Source: Cedecea neteri (GTDB lineage: Bacteria > Pseudomonadota > Gammaproteobacteria > Enterobacterales > Enterobacteriaceae). From it: a stretch of 64,000 nt of DNA. Both the position numbers and the translations under genes were made by a program. The stretch covers positions 4,901,437 through 4,965,436 of the forward strand of contig NZ_CP009458.1 in assembly GCF_000758305.1 (NCBI RefSeq), given 5' to 3'. The first letter of the stretch is position 1; each line of letters starts with the position of its first letter. Shown piece after piece: positions 17,845-26,210 of the stretch. Under the pieces are notes generated by a model. That model made no database searches. It saw only the letters and a program-made list of their open reading frames with translations, and had not been told where the DNA came from.

Positions 17845-18581
17845 TATTGGCCCGATTTTTTCGGGTTTTCCAGCGATGCCAGCATGCCGCGCAGGATGTT
17901 TAATTCCTGACTTTCCGGGCGTGCGCGAGTAAACAGACGGCGCAGGCGATTCATCACCTGACCCGGATGGGTTGGGCGAATAAAGCCGCTTTCCTGCAGC
18001 GCTTTTTCGAGGTGCACATAGAAGCGCTCTAAGTCATCGACCAGAGGGTAAGGCGCATCTTCCTCTTCTTTAGGTGCCTCCGGCTGCTCTTGCGTGGCGA
18101 GCCAGGCAATGCGCACTTCATAGGCGAGGATCTGCACCGCCATGGCGAGGTTAAGGGAGCTGTATTCCGGGTTAGCCTGGATAGCAACGTGATAATGGCA
18201 CTTCTGCAGCTCTTCGTTGGTCAGGCCCACGCGTTCGCGACCAAACACAATCGCCACCGGCGCGTGCTGCGCTTCGCTAATGCTTTTTAGACCGCATTCA
18301 CGCGGGTCAAGCATCGGCCACGGCAGAGTCCGGGAGCGCGCGCTGGTGCCGACCACCAGGCTGCATCCTGCCAGCGCTTCATCAAGCGTATCGACGATGT
18401 GGGCATCGCCGATAACATCGCTGGCACCCGCCGCCAGGGCGATGGCCTGGGAGTCCGGTTTGACCAGTGGATTGACCAGCCAAAGGTTAGTTAAGCCCAT
18501 GGTTTTCATAGCACGAGCCACGGAGCCCATGTTGCCGGTATGCGAAGTTTCGACCAGCACGATTCGTACGTTTTGCAGCAT
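17844..18581 (-). CDS. trmJ: TrmJ, tRNA Cm32/Um32 2'-O-methyltransferase
   Basis: SPOUT-family enzyme that methylates position 32 of the tRNA anticodon loop. 245 residues from the ATG at 18581 (MLQNVRIVLVETSHTGN); an ATG two codons upstream is also open. The SAM-knot stretch VFGRERVGLTNEEL is intact. Same strand as isc, upstream of iscR; divergent from suhB. Confidence 0.95.
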   Translation of the reverse strand: MLQNVRIVLVETSHTGNMGSVARAMKTMGLTNLWLVNPLVKPDSQAIALAAGASDVIGDAHIVDTLDEALAGCSLVVGTSARSRTLPWPMLDPRECGLKSISEAQHAPVAIVFGRERVGLTNEELQKCHYHVAIQANPEYSSLNLAMAVQILAYEVRIAWLATQEQPEAPKEEEDAPYPLVDDLERFYVHLEKALQESGFIRPTHPGQVMNRLRRLFTRARPESQELNILRGMLASLENPKKSGQ

Positions 18582-18700
18582 TATCATTCATAGCCTGGGA
18601 AGAATATCGCAATATCTTATCATATCCCTGAGACATATTCCGAACGCTCTGCTATACTTCGCCGCGTTTTCCGTTCTTTAACATCCAGCGAGAGAGACCG

Positions 18701-19504
18701 ATGCATCCGATGCTCAACATCGCCGTGCGTGCTGCACGCAAGGCGGGTAATTTAATTGCCAAGAATTACGAAACTCCAGACGCGGTAGAAGCTAGCCAGA
18801 AAGGCAGCAATGACTTCGTGACCAACGTCGATAAAGACGCCGAACGTCTGATTATCGAAGTGATTCGTAAATCTTACCCAAAACACACCATCATCACCGA
18901 AGAGTCCGGTGAACTGGCTGGGGAAGATCAGGATGTGCAATGGGTTATCGATCCGCTGGATGGCACCACCAACTTCATCAAACGTCTGCCGCATTTCTCC
19001 GTTTCTATCGCTGTTCGTATCAAAGGCCGCACCGAAGTCGCGGTAGTTTACGATCCAATGCGTAACGAACTGTTCAGCGCCGTTCGCGGCCAGGGCGCCC
19101 AGCTTAACGGCTACCGCCTGCGCGGCAGCAACGCTCGCGACCTGGACGGTACCGTTCTGGCGACCGGCTTCCCGTTCAAAGTGAAGCAGCACGCGACCCC
19201 TTATATCAACATCGTTGGCAAACTGTTCACCCAGTGTGCAGACTTCCGTCGCACCGGTTCCGCTGCGCTGGACCTGGCCTACGTTGCCGCTGGCCGCGTG
19301 GACGGTTTCTTCGAGATTGGCCTGAAGCCATGGGATTTCGCCGCAGGTGAACTGCTGGCGCGTGAATCCGGCAGCATCGTGTGTGATTTCACCGGCGGCC
19401 ATAACTACCTGACGACCGGGAACATCGTCGCCGGTAACCCACGCGTTGTGAAAGCCATGCTGGCAACCATGCGTGATGAATTGAGCGAAGCGCTGAAGCG
19501 CTAA
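18701..19504 (+). CDS. suhB: SuhB, inositol-1-monophosphatase / Nus factor
   Basis: 267 residues, as in E. coli. Metal-binding motifs WVIDPLDGTTNF and GLKPWDFAAGELL are intact. It has Mg-dependent inositol monophosphatase activity, and its main role in E. coli is as part of the rRNA antitermination complex. A likely -10 TATACT lies at 18653-18658, 40 bases upstream. Confidence 0.97.
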   Translation: MHPMLNIAVRAARKAGNLIAKNYETPDAVEASQKGSNDFVTNVDKDAERLIIEVIRKSYPKHTIITEESGELAGEDQDVQWVIDPLDGTTNFIKRLPHFSVSIAVRIKGRTEVAVVYDPMRNELFSAVRGQGAQLNGYRLRGSNARDLDGTVLATGFPFKVKQHATPYINIVGKLFTQCADFRRTGSAALDLAYVAAGRVDGFFEIGLKPWDFAAGELLARESGSIVCDFTGGHNYLTTGNIVAGNPRVVKAMLATMRDELSEALKR

Positions 19505-19547
19505 GCTTTTTTGCCTGACCTTCTTTAATAAAGAAGAGGCAAAAACA

Positions 19548-19583
19548 AAAATCCCCTCAGCTTTACGGCGAGGGGATTTTTTT
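19548..19583. terminator. Bidirectional terminator between suhB and zevB
   Basis: AAATCCCCTC pairs with GAGGGGATTT, with a T-run on the plus side and AAAA (U-run on the minus side) on the other. It serves converging suhB and zevB transcripts. Confidence 0.85.
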
Positions 19584-19605
19584 ATGTCCGTATTTAGCTG
19601 TCCGT

Positions 19606-20586
19606 TCAGAAAGGCCGAATACCTCTCGCCATCGGCTGCGCGCTTAGCCACATAATCAGCGCGGCCACGACCAGAATAATTCCCCCCGCCAGCGCAAGCG
19701 TTGACCAGCCAACCTGCCGCCACAGTGCCGGGGCCCGATTCCCGCTTAAGCGAACCGCCAGCGTTCTAAAGCTATGTACCAGCAGCGCCAGGCCGGAAAT
19801 GGTGATTGAGGTGCCCGCCGCCATCGCCAGCGCAGACAGCACGCCCCAGCTAAAGACGCCAATCACCTTGCTGAACAGCAGTACCATAATCGCGCCAGAA
19901 CAAGGGCGCATGCCCATAGACAGAACAATCATCAGCCTGGCTCGCCAGTCGCTTCCCGCTGCCAGTTGTTTTTCGTCCGGGACGTGCTGATGCCCGCAGC
20001 CGCAGTGAGCATCATGTACATGATGCGGCGTAAACGAGGTGAATTTAGGTTTGCGCCGCAGTTGAACCCGTAAACGCCCCAGCGCCCGCCAGCTCAACAA
20101 AAGGCCCAGGCACCCGACAAGCAGGTAGCTGCCCTTCTCCATCCAATAACTGCTGAGATGAAGCTGGCGCGAGGGCAAAGCCAGGACGCCCAGCACCACG
20201 ACGACCAGCGCAATAGCGACCAGCCCCTGCAATAAAGAGGCGGCAAAGGTCAAACCGAGACTGCTTTTAATTTTTGAGGGATGGGTCGCAAGCCAGGTGC
20301 TGATGACGATTTTGCCGTGCCCCGGCCCCAACGCATGGAGCACGCCATAAACAAAACTGAAAGAGAGCAGCGATAAACCTGCGCGAGCGGGGTTATCCGC
20401 CACCTGACGCAGCAGCCCGCTGAGTTCCTGATTGATTGAACGCTGCCACACGGCGGAGCTAAGCAAGATTTGCGGCCAGTAAAGCCACAAAGCATAAAGC
20501 CCGGCGGCGGCAAGCAGGATAAACAGCGCCAGCGGCCACAGATGGCCCCAACGGCGGACGGGAGAAGAAGCAGTGATTATTGACAT
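19606..20586 (-). CDS. zevB: ZevB-like NiCoT-family metal transport permease
   Basis: Polytopic membrane protein of 326 residues with six or more hydrophobic segments and the NiCoT/RcnA-type motif LHALGPGHGK near residue 87. A histidine-cysteine rich loop, PHHVHDAHCGCGHQH, lies at the middle. The family moves Ni, Co or Zn. The partner DUF1007 gene upstream makes it ZevAB-like (zinc uptake in Haemophilus), although an RcnA-like efflux role is possible. The start overlaps the zevA stop by 10 bases, with AGGAGG nine bases upstream. It takes the place of yfhR between suhB and csiE. Confidence 0.75.
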   Translation of the reverse strand: MSIITASSPVRRWGHLWPLALFILLAAAGLYALWLYWPQILLSSAVWQRSINQELSGLLRQVADNPARAGLSLLSFSFVYGVLHALGPGHGKIVISTWLATHPSKIKSSLGLTFAASLLQGLVAIALVVVVLGVLALPSRQLHLSSYWMEKGSYLLVGCLGLLLSWRALGRLRVQLRRKPKFTSFTPHHVHDAHCGCGHQHVPDEKQLAAGSDWRARLMIVLSMGMRPCSGAIMVLLFSKVIGVFSWGVLSALAMAAGTSITISGLALLVHSFRTLAVRLSGNRAPALWRQVGWSTLALAGGIILVVAALIMWLSAQPMARGIRPF

Positions 20587-21224
20587 GCCAGCGTCACCTC
20601 CTGAGCAAACTGCTTCCCTAAATCCATGTCCTCCGGCGGAGCGTCAGCTTTATCCAGCGACTGCGCGAACAGCAGCGTCTCTTCGCTGGGTTTTGGCGTA
20701 TGCACCGAAACTTTACAGCTTGAGGCCAGCTCCTGCGGCAGATGCACGTCCCCATCGTGGTCATAACTCATGTCGACAAAATAGGTCGGATCGAAGGTCG
20801 AGAAACGGTAAGTCTGCCCCTTGAGCGGCTGCGGATGCGCCAGCGGCAGAACAAACGTCAGCACCGCCTGATGATTGCTGCGGCTCAGGCCATATTCCGG
20901 CGGCAAATTGCCAAACTTCACCTTCTCTTTGTTATGCCAGAACTCGGTAAAGTAATGCTGGCCCAGCACGTTAGCCATCACCTCCGCCGCCAGCTTCTTC
21001 CATACGGTAGACCCTGGCTTTGCATCGCCGGCGTCATACAACAGATCTGCTGAAGTAATATCGTCCATCGTCCACTGCATTTTCAGCCCCGTCAGTTGTC
21101 CCTGATCCACCACCGGCGTGGTGACAATGGAGATAAAACTGTGGGGGTGCGCCTGCACGCTCGCCGCTGAAAGCCCTGCCAGCAGTATGGCTACTCCTTT
21201 CAGGCTGATTCTTTTGTCGCTCAT
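20577..21224 (-). CDS. zevA: ZevA-like DUF1007 periplasmic protein
   Basis: 215 residues from the ATG at 21224 (MSDKRISLKGVAILL), with GAGGGAAG directly upstream. A signal peptide ends near SVQAHPHSF, so the mature protein starts with His-Pro-His, a feature of DUF1007 proteins thought to hand metal to the partner permease. Overlaps zevB by 10 bases and diverges from csiE. The metal is not known. Confidence 0.75.
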   Translation of the reverse strand: MSDKRISLKGVAILLAGLSAASVQAHPHSFISIVTTPVVDQGQLTGLKMQWTMDDITSADLLYDAGDAKPGSTVWKKLAAEVMANVLGQHYFTEFWHNKEKVKFGNLPPEYGLSRSNHQAVLTFVLPLAHPQPLKGQTYRFSTFDPTYFVDMSYDHDGDVHLPQELASSCKVSVHTPKPSEETLLFAQSLDKADAPPEDMDLGKQFAQEVTLACQ

Positions 21225-21348
21225 GCTTCCCTCAAGATTTAAATTCTGTGAGCCAGCCGTAATTCCGTGATGAAAAACTAAAAAGGGCAATATATTGGCC
21301 GAAACCTTTAGCTATTCTTAACTTCTGACACCACATTGGGACAGCCAG

Positions 21349-22629
21349 ATGATGACTTTACTGACGCCGCCACCCTCTGTGCTATCCAGTTCGCAGCGCC
21401 GCTGTCACCTGCTTCTGATGCTTTATCTCCCGGAGCAAATCGTCACGCCGGAGGTGATTGCCACCTTCAACGGCGTGGACCAGAGGCAAACCCTGCAAGA
21501 TATAGCCGACACGGGCCATGAGATCCAGAGTTATCACCGTCTCTCCCTGACTCAGCAGCAGGACGGCAGCTACCGGATTGAAGGCACAGTCCTTGATCGC
21601 CGCCTGTGCCTGCTGCACTGGCTGCGACGCTCGCTGCGCCTTTGCCCGCAGTTTGTGCAACACCACTTTAGCCCGGCGCTAAAATCGCAGCTAAGCCAGC
21701 TGGGGCTTATCAAAGCGCTGTATGATGAAACCAACTTACGTGCGCTGGTTAATCTGTGTGGCCGCCGTTTAAAAAGACAGTACGACAGCCGGGACAGTCA
21801 GTTCCTGACGCTCTTTCTGCAGTATTGCCTGCACCAGCATCACTCCGGCAATGCGCCAGTGCTTACGCCGCAGCAGCGCGAATGGAGCCAGATGCGGCCT
21901 GAGTTTGTTGTCGCCCAGGAAATTGCCCGCCACTGGAAGCGCCGCGTCATGCAACCCGCAGATGTCGATGAACAACATTTCCTGGCCCTGCTCTTTCAAC
22001 TGCTCAGGATCCCCGATCCGATTAATGACGAACACGAGCAGGATGCCCGCTTACACAACGAAATCGCGCGAATGATTGAGCGCTTCCGCCGCCAGGCCGG
22101 GCTTTCCTTTAGTGATGAACAAGGGCTCAGCGATCAGCTTTATATCCACCTCGCCCAGGCGCTGAACCGCTGCCACTTTAATATCGGCATCGACCACAGC
22201 CTGCCCGAAGAGATCACTCGTCTCTATCCGAGGCTGATGCGAACCTCACGAGAAGTGCTTGCGGATTTTGAACAGCATTACGGGATTCAGTTTTCAGACG
22301 CGGAAAGGGGCCTGGTTGCGGTGATTTTTGGTGCCTGGCTGATGCAGGAAAGTGACATTCAGGAAAAACAGGTGTTACTGCTGACCGCCGACGATCGGGA
22401 GCTGGAACAGAACATTGAGCAACAGCTGCGCGAGCTGACCCTGCTGCCGCTCAACATTAAGCACCTCGCGGTGCAGCAGTTCCAAAGCCAGGGCGCGCCG
22501 CGTGAAGTGGTGCTGGTCATTACGCCCTACGCGACCTCGCTGCCGCTGTTTTCACCCCCGCTCATTCACGCCACGCTGCCGCTGGGAGAGCACCAGCAGC
22601 AGCGTATCAAAGCGCTACTCGAAGCTTAG
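21349..22629 (+). CDS. csiE: CsiE, stationary-phase inducible PRD-domain protein
   Basis: 426 residues as in E. coli. It has two PTS-regulation-like (PRD) domains with an N-terminal winged-helix region but no obvious output domain. Expression in E. coli depends on RpoS and CRP-cAMP; only a weak TGTGA half-site is seen upstream (near 21250). Role unknown. Its stop overlaps the converging hcaT stop by 3-4 bases. Confidence 0.9.
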   Translation: MMTLLTPPPSVLSSSQRRCHLLLMLYLPEQIVTPEVIATFNGVDQRQTLQDIADTGHEIQSYHRLSLTQQQDGSYRIEGTVLDRRLCLLHWLRRSLRLCPQFVQHHFSPALKSQLSQLGLIKALYDETNLRALVNLCGRRLKRQYDSRDSQFLTLFLQYCLHQHHSGNAPVLTPQQREWSQMRPEFVVAQEIARHWKRRVMQPADVDEQHFLALLFQLLRIPDPINDEHEQDARLHNEIARMIERFRRQAGLSFSDEQGLSDQLYIHLAQALNRCHFNIGIDHSLPEEITRLYPRLMRTSREVLADFEQHYGIQFSDAERGLVAVIFGAWLMQESDIQEKQVLLLTADDRELEQNIEQQLRELTLLPLNIKHLAVQQFQSQGAPREVVLVITPYATSLPLFSPPLIHATLPLGEHQQQRIKALLEA

Positions 22630-23780
22630 CTTTCCGCAACCGGGCTGACTGCGGCAACTTTTGGCCGCAGGAACAGCGCCGGGGCCGCGACCAATGCCAT
22701 GACCCAGAACATTCCGCCCTGTAAATGCTGATAGAGGAAGCCGGAGAAAATCGTCATCACGGCGATACCGCCGCCCATCGCCACAGCGGAGTAAACGGCC
22801 TGCAGGCGGATCACCTCGCCGCCTTTGCGGGCAGAGATATAGCGCATCGCCGCCAGGTGGCAAACCGTGAAGCTGCCGCAGTGCAGGATCTGCGCCACAA
22901 TCAGCCACGGAAGTTCGGTAGTGCTTGCCATCAGGCTCCAGCGAATAATGCCGGTCACGGTGGACAGCAGCAGCAAATCCCTGGCACTCCAGCGGCGGAA
23001 CAATTTGTTGCTGAGGGCAAAGATAACGATTTCCGCCACCACGCCCAGCGACCATAAATAGCCCACAACGGATGCGGAATAACCTGCTCCCTGCCAGTAA
23101 ATCGCACTAAAGCCGTAATAAGCCGCGTGTGCGCCCTGCAGCAGAGACACACAGGCCAGGAAACGCCAGGCGCTGATAATCAGCCCTTTCCAGGCGGGCC
23201 AGCCCGCCGAAGCCTGATGCCGGGTTTCGCCCTGCGGCATAATAGAAGGCCGCAGCATCATGCCAATCAGCATCGACGCCGCGCCAACGGTCAGCAGTAC
23301 CAGAATAGCCTGATAGCTGAACTCGCTCACCAGCTTGCCGGTAATAGCTGAGCCGATAACAAACGCCAGCGATCCCCAGAGCCGCACCCGGCCATAATCC
23401 AGCGGCATTTGCCGCTGCCAGGTACCCGCCAGCGCATCGGTCAGCGGCACCAGCGGCGAGAAGAACAGGTTAAAGCCCACCATCGTCAGCAGTAGCCAGA
23501 GCGCAGCATGGCCCAGCCAGAAACCGGCGGCAAAAATTAAGGTGGCAAGGGCTAACAGACGTAAGGCAAAAACAAGGCGGGAAGGATCGGTCACTCGTGG
23601 GGCTAATAATAAACTGCCGAGGAAGCGGGCGATTAACCCTGAGCCTAACAGCAATCCTATTGTTTCGGGGGGAAGCCCGACGCCTTTGAGCCAGACGCTC
23701 CAGAACGGCAAAAACACGCCATAGCTAAAGAAGTAGGTAAAGTAACTGAGCGCCAGCCAGCGCGTGGAATGCAAAACCAT
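22626..23780 (-). CDS. hcaT: HcaT-type MFS transporter (probable 3-phenylpropionate transporter)
   Basis: 384 residues with about 12 membrane segments, close to E. coli HcaT from MVLHSTRWLALSYFTYFFSY on. The ATG at 23780 has GGAGGGATC directly upstream; the open frame 19 codons further up is rejected. In E. coli it lies beside the hca dioxygenase operon; here no hca genes exist, and the next gene is a sugar epimerase. The substrate is therefore open. Confidence 0.85.
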   Translation of the reverse strand: MVLHSTRWLALSYFTYFFSYGVFLPFWSVWLKGVGLPPETIGLLLGSGLIARFLGSLLLAPRVTDPSRLVFALRLLALATLIFAAGFWLGHAALWLLLTMVGFNLFFSPLVPLTDALAGTWQRQMPLDYGRVRLWGSLAFVIGSAITGKLVSEFSYQAILVLLTVGAASMLIGMMLRPSIMPQGETRHQASAGWPAWKGLIISAWRFLACVSLLQGAHAAYYGFSAIYWQGAGYSASVVGYLWSLGVVAEIVIFALSNKLFRRWSARDLLLLSTVTGIIRWSLMASTTELPWLIVAQILHCGSFTVCHLAAMRYISARKGGEVIRLQAVYSAVAMGGGIAVMTIFSGFLYQHLQGGMFWVMALVAAPALFLRPKVAAVSPVAES

Positions 23781-23883
23781 GATCCCTCCCGTTTTGGAGG
23801 CGATAGTGTCGGGGATAGCCGGCTGGCATGCAAGCAAACATTAACAGCGTAATAACACACATCAAAATAATGGCTATTGCACG

Positions 23884-24705
23884 TTAGCTCACCTCAATTT
23901 CCATCTCCAGATGCGTAGTCTGGCCCGTTTCCAGCATAACCAACCCCGGCATTCCCGCCATGTTATGCGCGTTGACCGGATGCGTTTGCGGCTCAAGGCA
24001 GATAAACGGCTGGTTCTCGATGCGAAACGCCATCAGACACGCCGCCGGGCTGCGCAAACAAACGTTCATATCCGAATGCGTAATAACCGCCCTGCCGCTC
24101 CAGCCGGAATACCCTACGTTTAGCCACTCGTTCTCCGGCGTTTTAGTGCGTGAAAAATCCGTTTGCGGGCTGAACGTCCCTTCCCAGGCCAAAGGCAAGT
24201 GCTGCTCGCCTTCGGGCCAGTAGCCGCTGGCGGAAAACTGCACCCGGCTATCCGCCTCCAGAGCAAAATAGGGATGTAAACCCAGCCCGTAAATCATCGG
24301 TTTCTCGCCAATGTGCGTGAGTTCCAGCCGGATTAACAGCCTGTTGCCCGCCAGGCGATAAGTCAGATTTGCCAGATAGTGAAAACCACAGGGATGCTGG
24401 CTGCGCAGACTCAAGGTGACAGACTCAGCTTCGTGCTGCTTAACGTGCCAAAGCTTTTGCCAGCCATCCCCGTGCAGAAAAAAGTGCTCATCGACGGGGC
24501 TGTCTGGCAGCTGGATCCGCTTGCCGTGCAGATGGAAAGCGTTCCCGGCCACCCGATTAGCCAGCGGCAGCATCGGAAACAGCGCCGGGTTTGCCGGATG
24601 AAAAATCGGTTTTCCGTGCCTGAGAGATTCAAAGCTGATAACTGAGGCCCCTTGCGGGGCAACAGTCAACCTAAGAAAAGCATTTTGCAGGTGCAGGGCG
24701 TCCAT
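23884..24705 (-). CDS. yphB: Aldose 1-epimerase family protein (YphB)
   Basis: Galactose-mutarotase fold, 273 residues. The catalytic pair of the family is visible: His in GLGLHPYF and Glu in ICLEPQTHP. It interconverts the anomers of an aldose of unknown identity. Its ATG overlaps the stop of the upstream MFS gene (TAATG), so the two are translationally coupled. In E. coli yphB belongs to the yphABCDEFGH locus at the same chromosomal place. Confidence 0.82.
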   Translation of the reverse strand: MDALHLQNAFLRLTVAPQGASVISFESLRHGKPIFHPANPALFPMLPLANRVAGNAFHLHGKRIQLPDSPVDEHFFLHGDGWQKLWHVKQHEAESVTLSLRSQHPCGFHYLANLTYRLAGNRLLIRLELTHIGEKPMIYGLGLHPYFALEADSRVQFSASGYWPEGEQHLPLAWEGTFSPQTDFSRTKTPENEWLNVGYSGWSGRAVITHSDMNVCLRSPAACLMAFRIENQPFICLEPQTHPVNAHNMAGMPGLVMLETGQTTHLEMEIEVS

Positions 24706-26144
24706 TAGCGTAGCGCCTTTGCAGCCTGGGCGGGAGAAGCATTCACGCGGCCTTCAGCCAGTTGCTGCTCCAGCGCTTCAAGGCTCACGCCTTTGGTTTC
24801 CGGCACGAAGCGGCGCACGTAGATAAAGCCAGCGGCGCAGATAACACCGTACAACAGGAAGCTGCCGGATGCGCCCAGGCCTGCATTGAGCAGCGGGAAA
24901 GTGTAAGTCAGCAGGAAGCAGGCGACCCACAGCGCTAATGTCCCCAGCGACATCGCCAGGCCGCGAACGCGGTTCGGGAAGATTTCCGCCAGCAGCACCC
25001 AGGTTACCGGGGCCAGCGTCAGCGCATAGGTGGCGATTGCAGCCAGCACCAGAATCAACACCGGCAGACCCAGAATACCCAGACCATAGGCGGCACCAAT
25101 CAGCGCATAGATAATCGTCAGCCCGGCGGCCCCAAACAGCATCAATTTGCGGCGGCCAATTTTGTCCACCAGCGGCAGTGCGGCAAGGGTAAACACCAGG
25201 TTAATCAGGCCGGTCGCCACGATTGATTTCAACGTGCTGTTAATGTCGAACCCGGCGGAGGCAAAAATCTCCTGCGCATAGTTGAAGATAACGTTAATCC
25301 CGCACCACTGCTGGAACACCGCCAGCACCATACCAATCACAATGATCGGGCGAACCTTCGGCGCCCAAAGGGCAGACCACGACACTTTTTGATTGTCTTT
25401 GCTTAACGTTTCCTGAATATCTTTCAGCGTTGCATCGGCATAGCTTTTACTGCCGATGCGGCTCAGCATTTGGTGAGCGCGTTCGTTTTTCCCGGCGCGC
25501 ACCAGCCAGCGAGGTGACTCAGGCACAAAGAACATCAGGATCAAAAAAACCACCGCCGGGAAGGCTTCAAAGCCAAACATCCAGCGCCAGCCAACCTGCC
25601 CGTTCCAGCTGGCGCTGATTTCCTGCATCGTTGCCTGACTGGCGACCGGCTCGGCAATCATCAGGTTAATCAGCTGCGCCGCCAGCACCCCAACCACAAT
25701 GGTAAGCTGGTTGACCGCCACAAAACGCCCGCGCTGTGCCGCCGGGCTGATTTCTGCGATATACATCGGGCTAAGCGCCGAAGCGAGGCCAATTCCCACC
25801 CCGCCGACAATGCGCCACACAACAAACATATCGAAGTTACTTGCCACTGCGGTGCCCCAGGCAGACGCGGTAAACATGATTGCGGCAAGAATAAGGGGAA
25901 TTTTGCGGCCAAACTTGTCGGCACACCAGCCGGAGAGTATCGCCCCAATAATACATCCCACCAGGGCAGAGCTCATTGCCCACCCGGAAACGGCCGGGTC
26001 GGTAATAGAAAAATAGGCTTCGTAGAACGGTTTTGCCCCGCCGATAACCACCCAGTCATAACCAAACAACAGCCCGCCACAGGCGGCCACCAGACAGATG
26101 GTCCAGACGTAACCCATGCGTAGTTGCGATTGCACACGTTCCAT
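24705..26144 (-). CDS. MFS sugar porter (XylE/GalP-like)
   Basis: 479 residues, 12 membrane segments. Sugar-porter signatures: RIVGGVGIG after segment 4, PESPRWL at the end of the first half, GRR between segments 8 and 9, FQQWCGINVIFNYAQ for sugar binding, PETKG at the C-terminus. Proton symport of a monosaccharide is the expected role. It lies between yphG and yphB, 66 bases after yphG. E. coli has no MFS gene in its yph locus, so this is an added or exchanged member. Confidence 0.85.
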   Translation of the reverse strand: MERVQSQLRMGYVWTICLVAACGGLLFGYDWVVIGGAKPFYEAYFSITDPAVSGWAMSSALVGCIIGAILSGWCADKFGRKIPLILAAIMFTASAWGTAVASNFDMFVVWRIVGGVGIGLASALSPMYIAEISPAAQRGRFVAVNQLTIVVGVLAAQLINLMIAEPVASQATMQEISASWNGQVGWRWMFGFEAFPAVVFLILMFFVPESPRWLVRAGKNERAHQMLSRIGSKSYADATLKDIQETLSKDNQKVSWSALWAPKVRPIIVIGMVLAVFQQWCGINVIFNYAQEIFASAGFDINSTLKSIVATGLINLVFTLAALPLVDKIGRRKLMLFGAAGLTIIYALIGAAYGLGILGLPVLILVLAAIATYALTLAPVTWVLLAEIFPNRVRGLAMSLGTLALWVACFLLTYTFPLLNAGLGASGSFLLYGVICAAGFIYVRRFVPETKGVSLEALEQQLAEGRVNASPAQAAKALR

Positions 26145-26210
26145 GGTCGATCCTCATCTTGTATTTGTAGGGTAAGGGAGCGGGCGCTCATCGTCGCCCG
26201 CCAGTTATTG

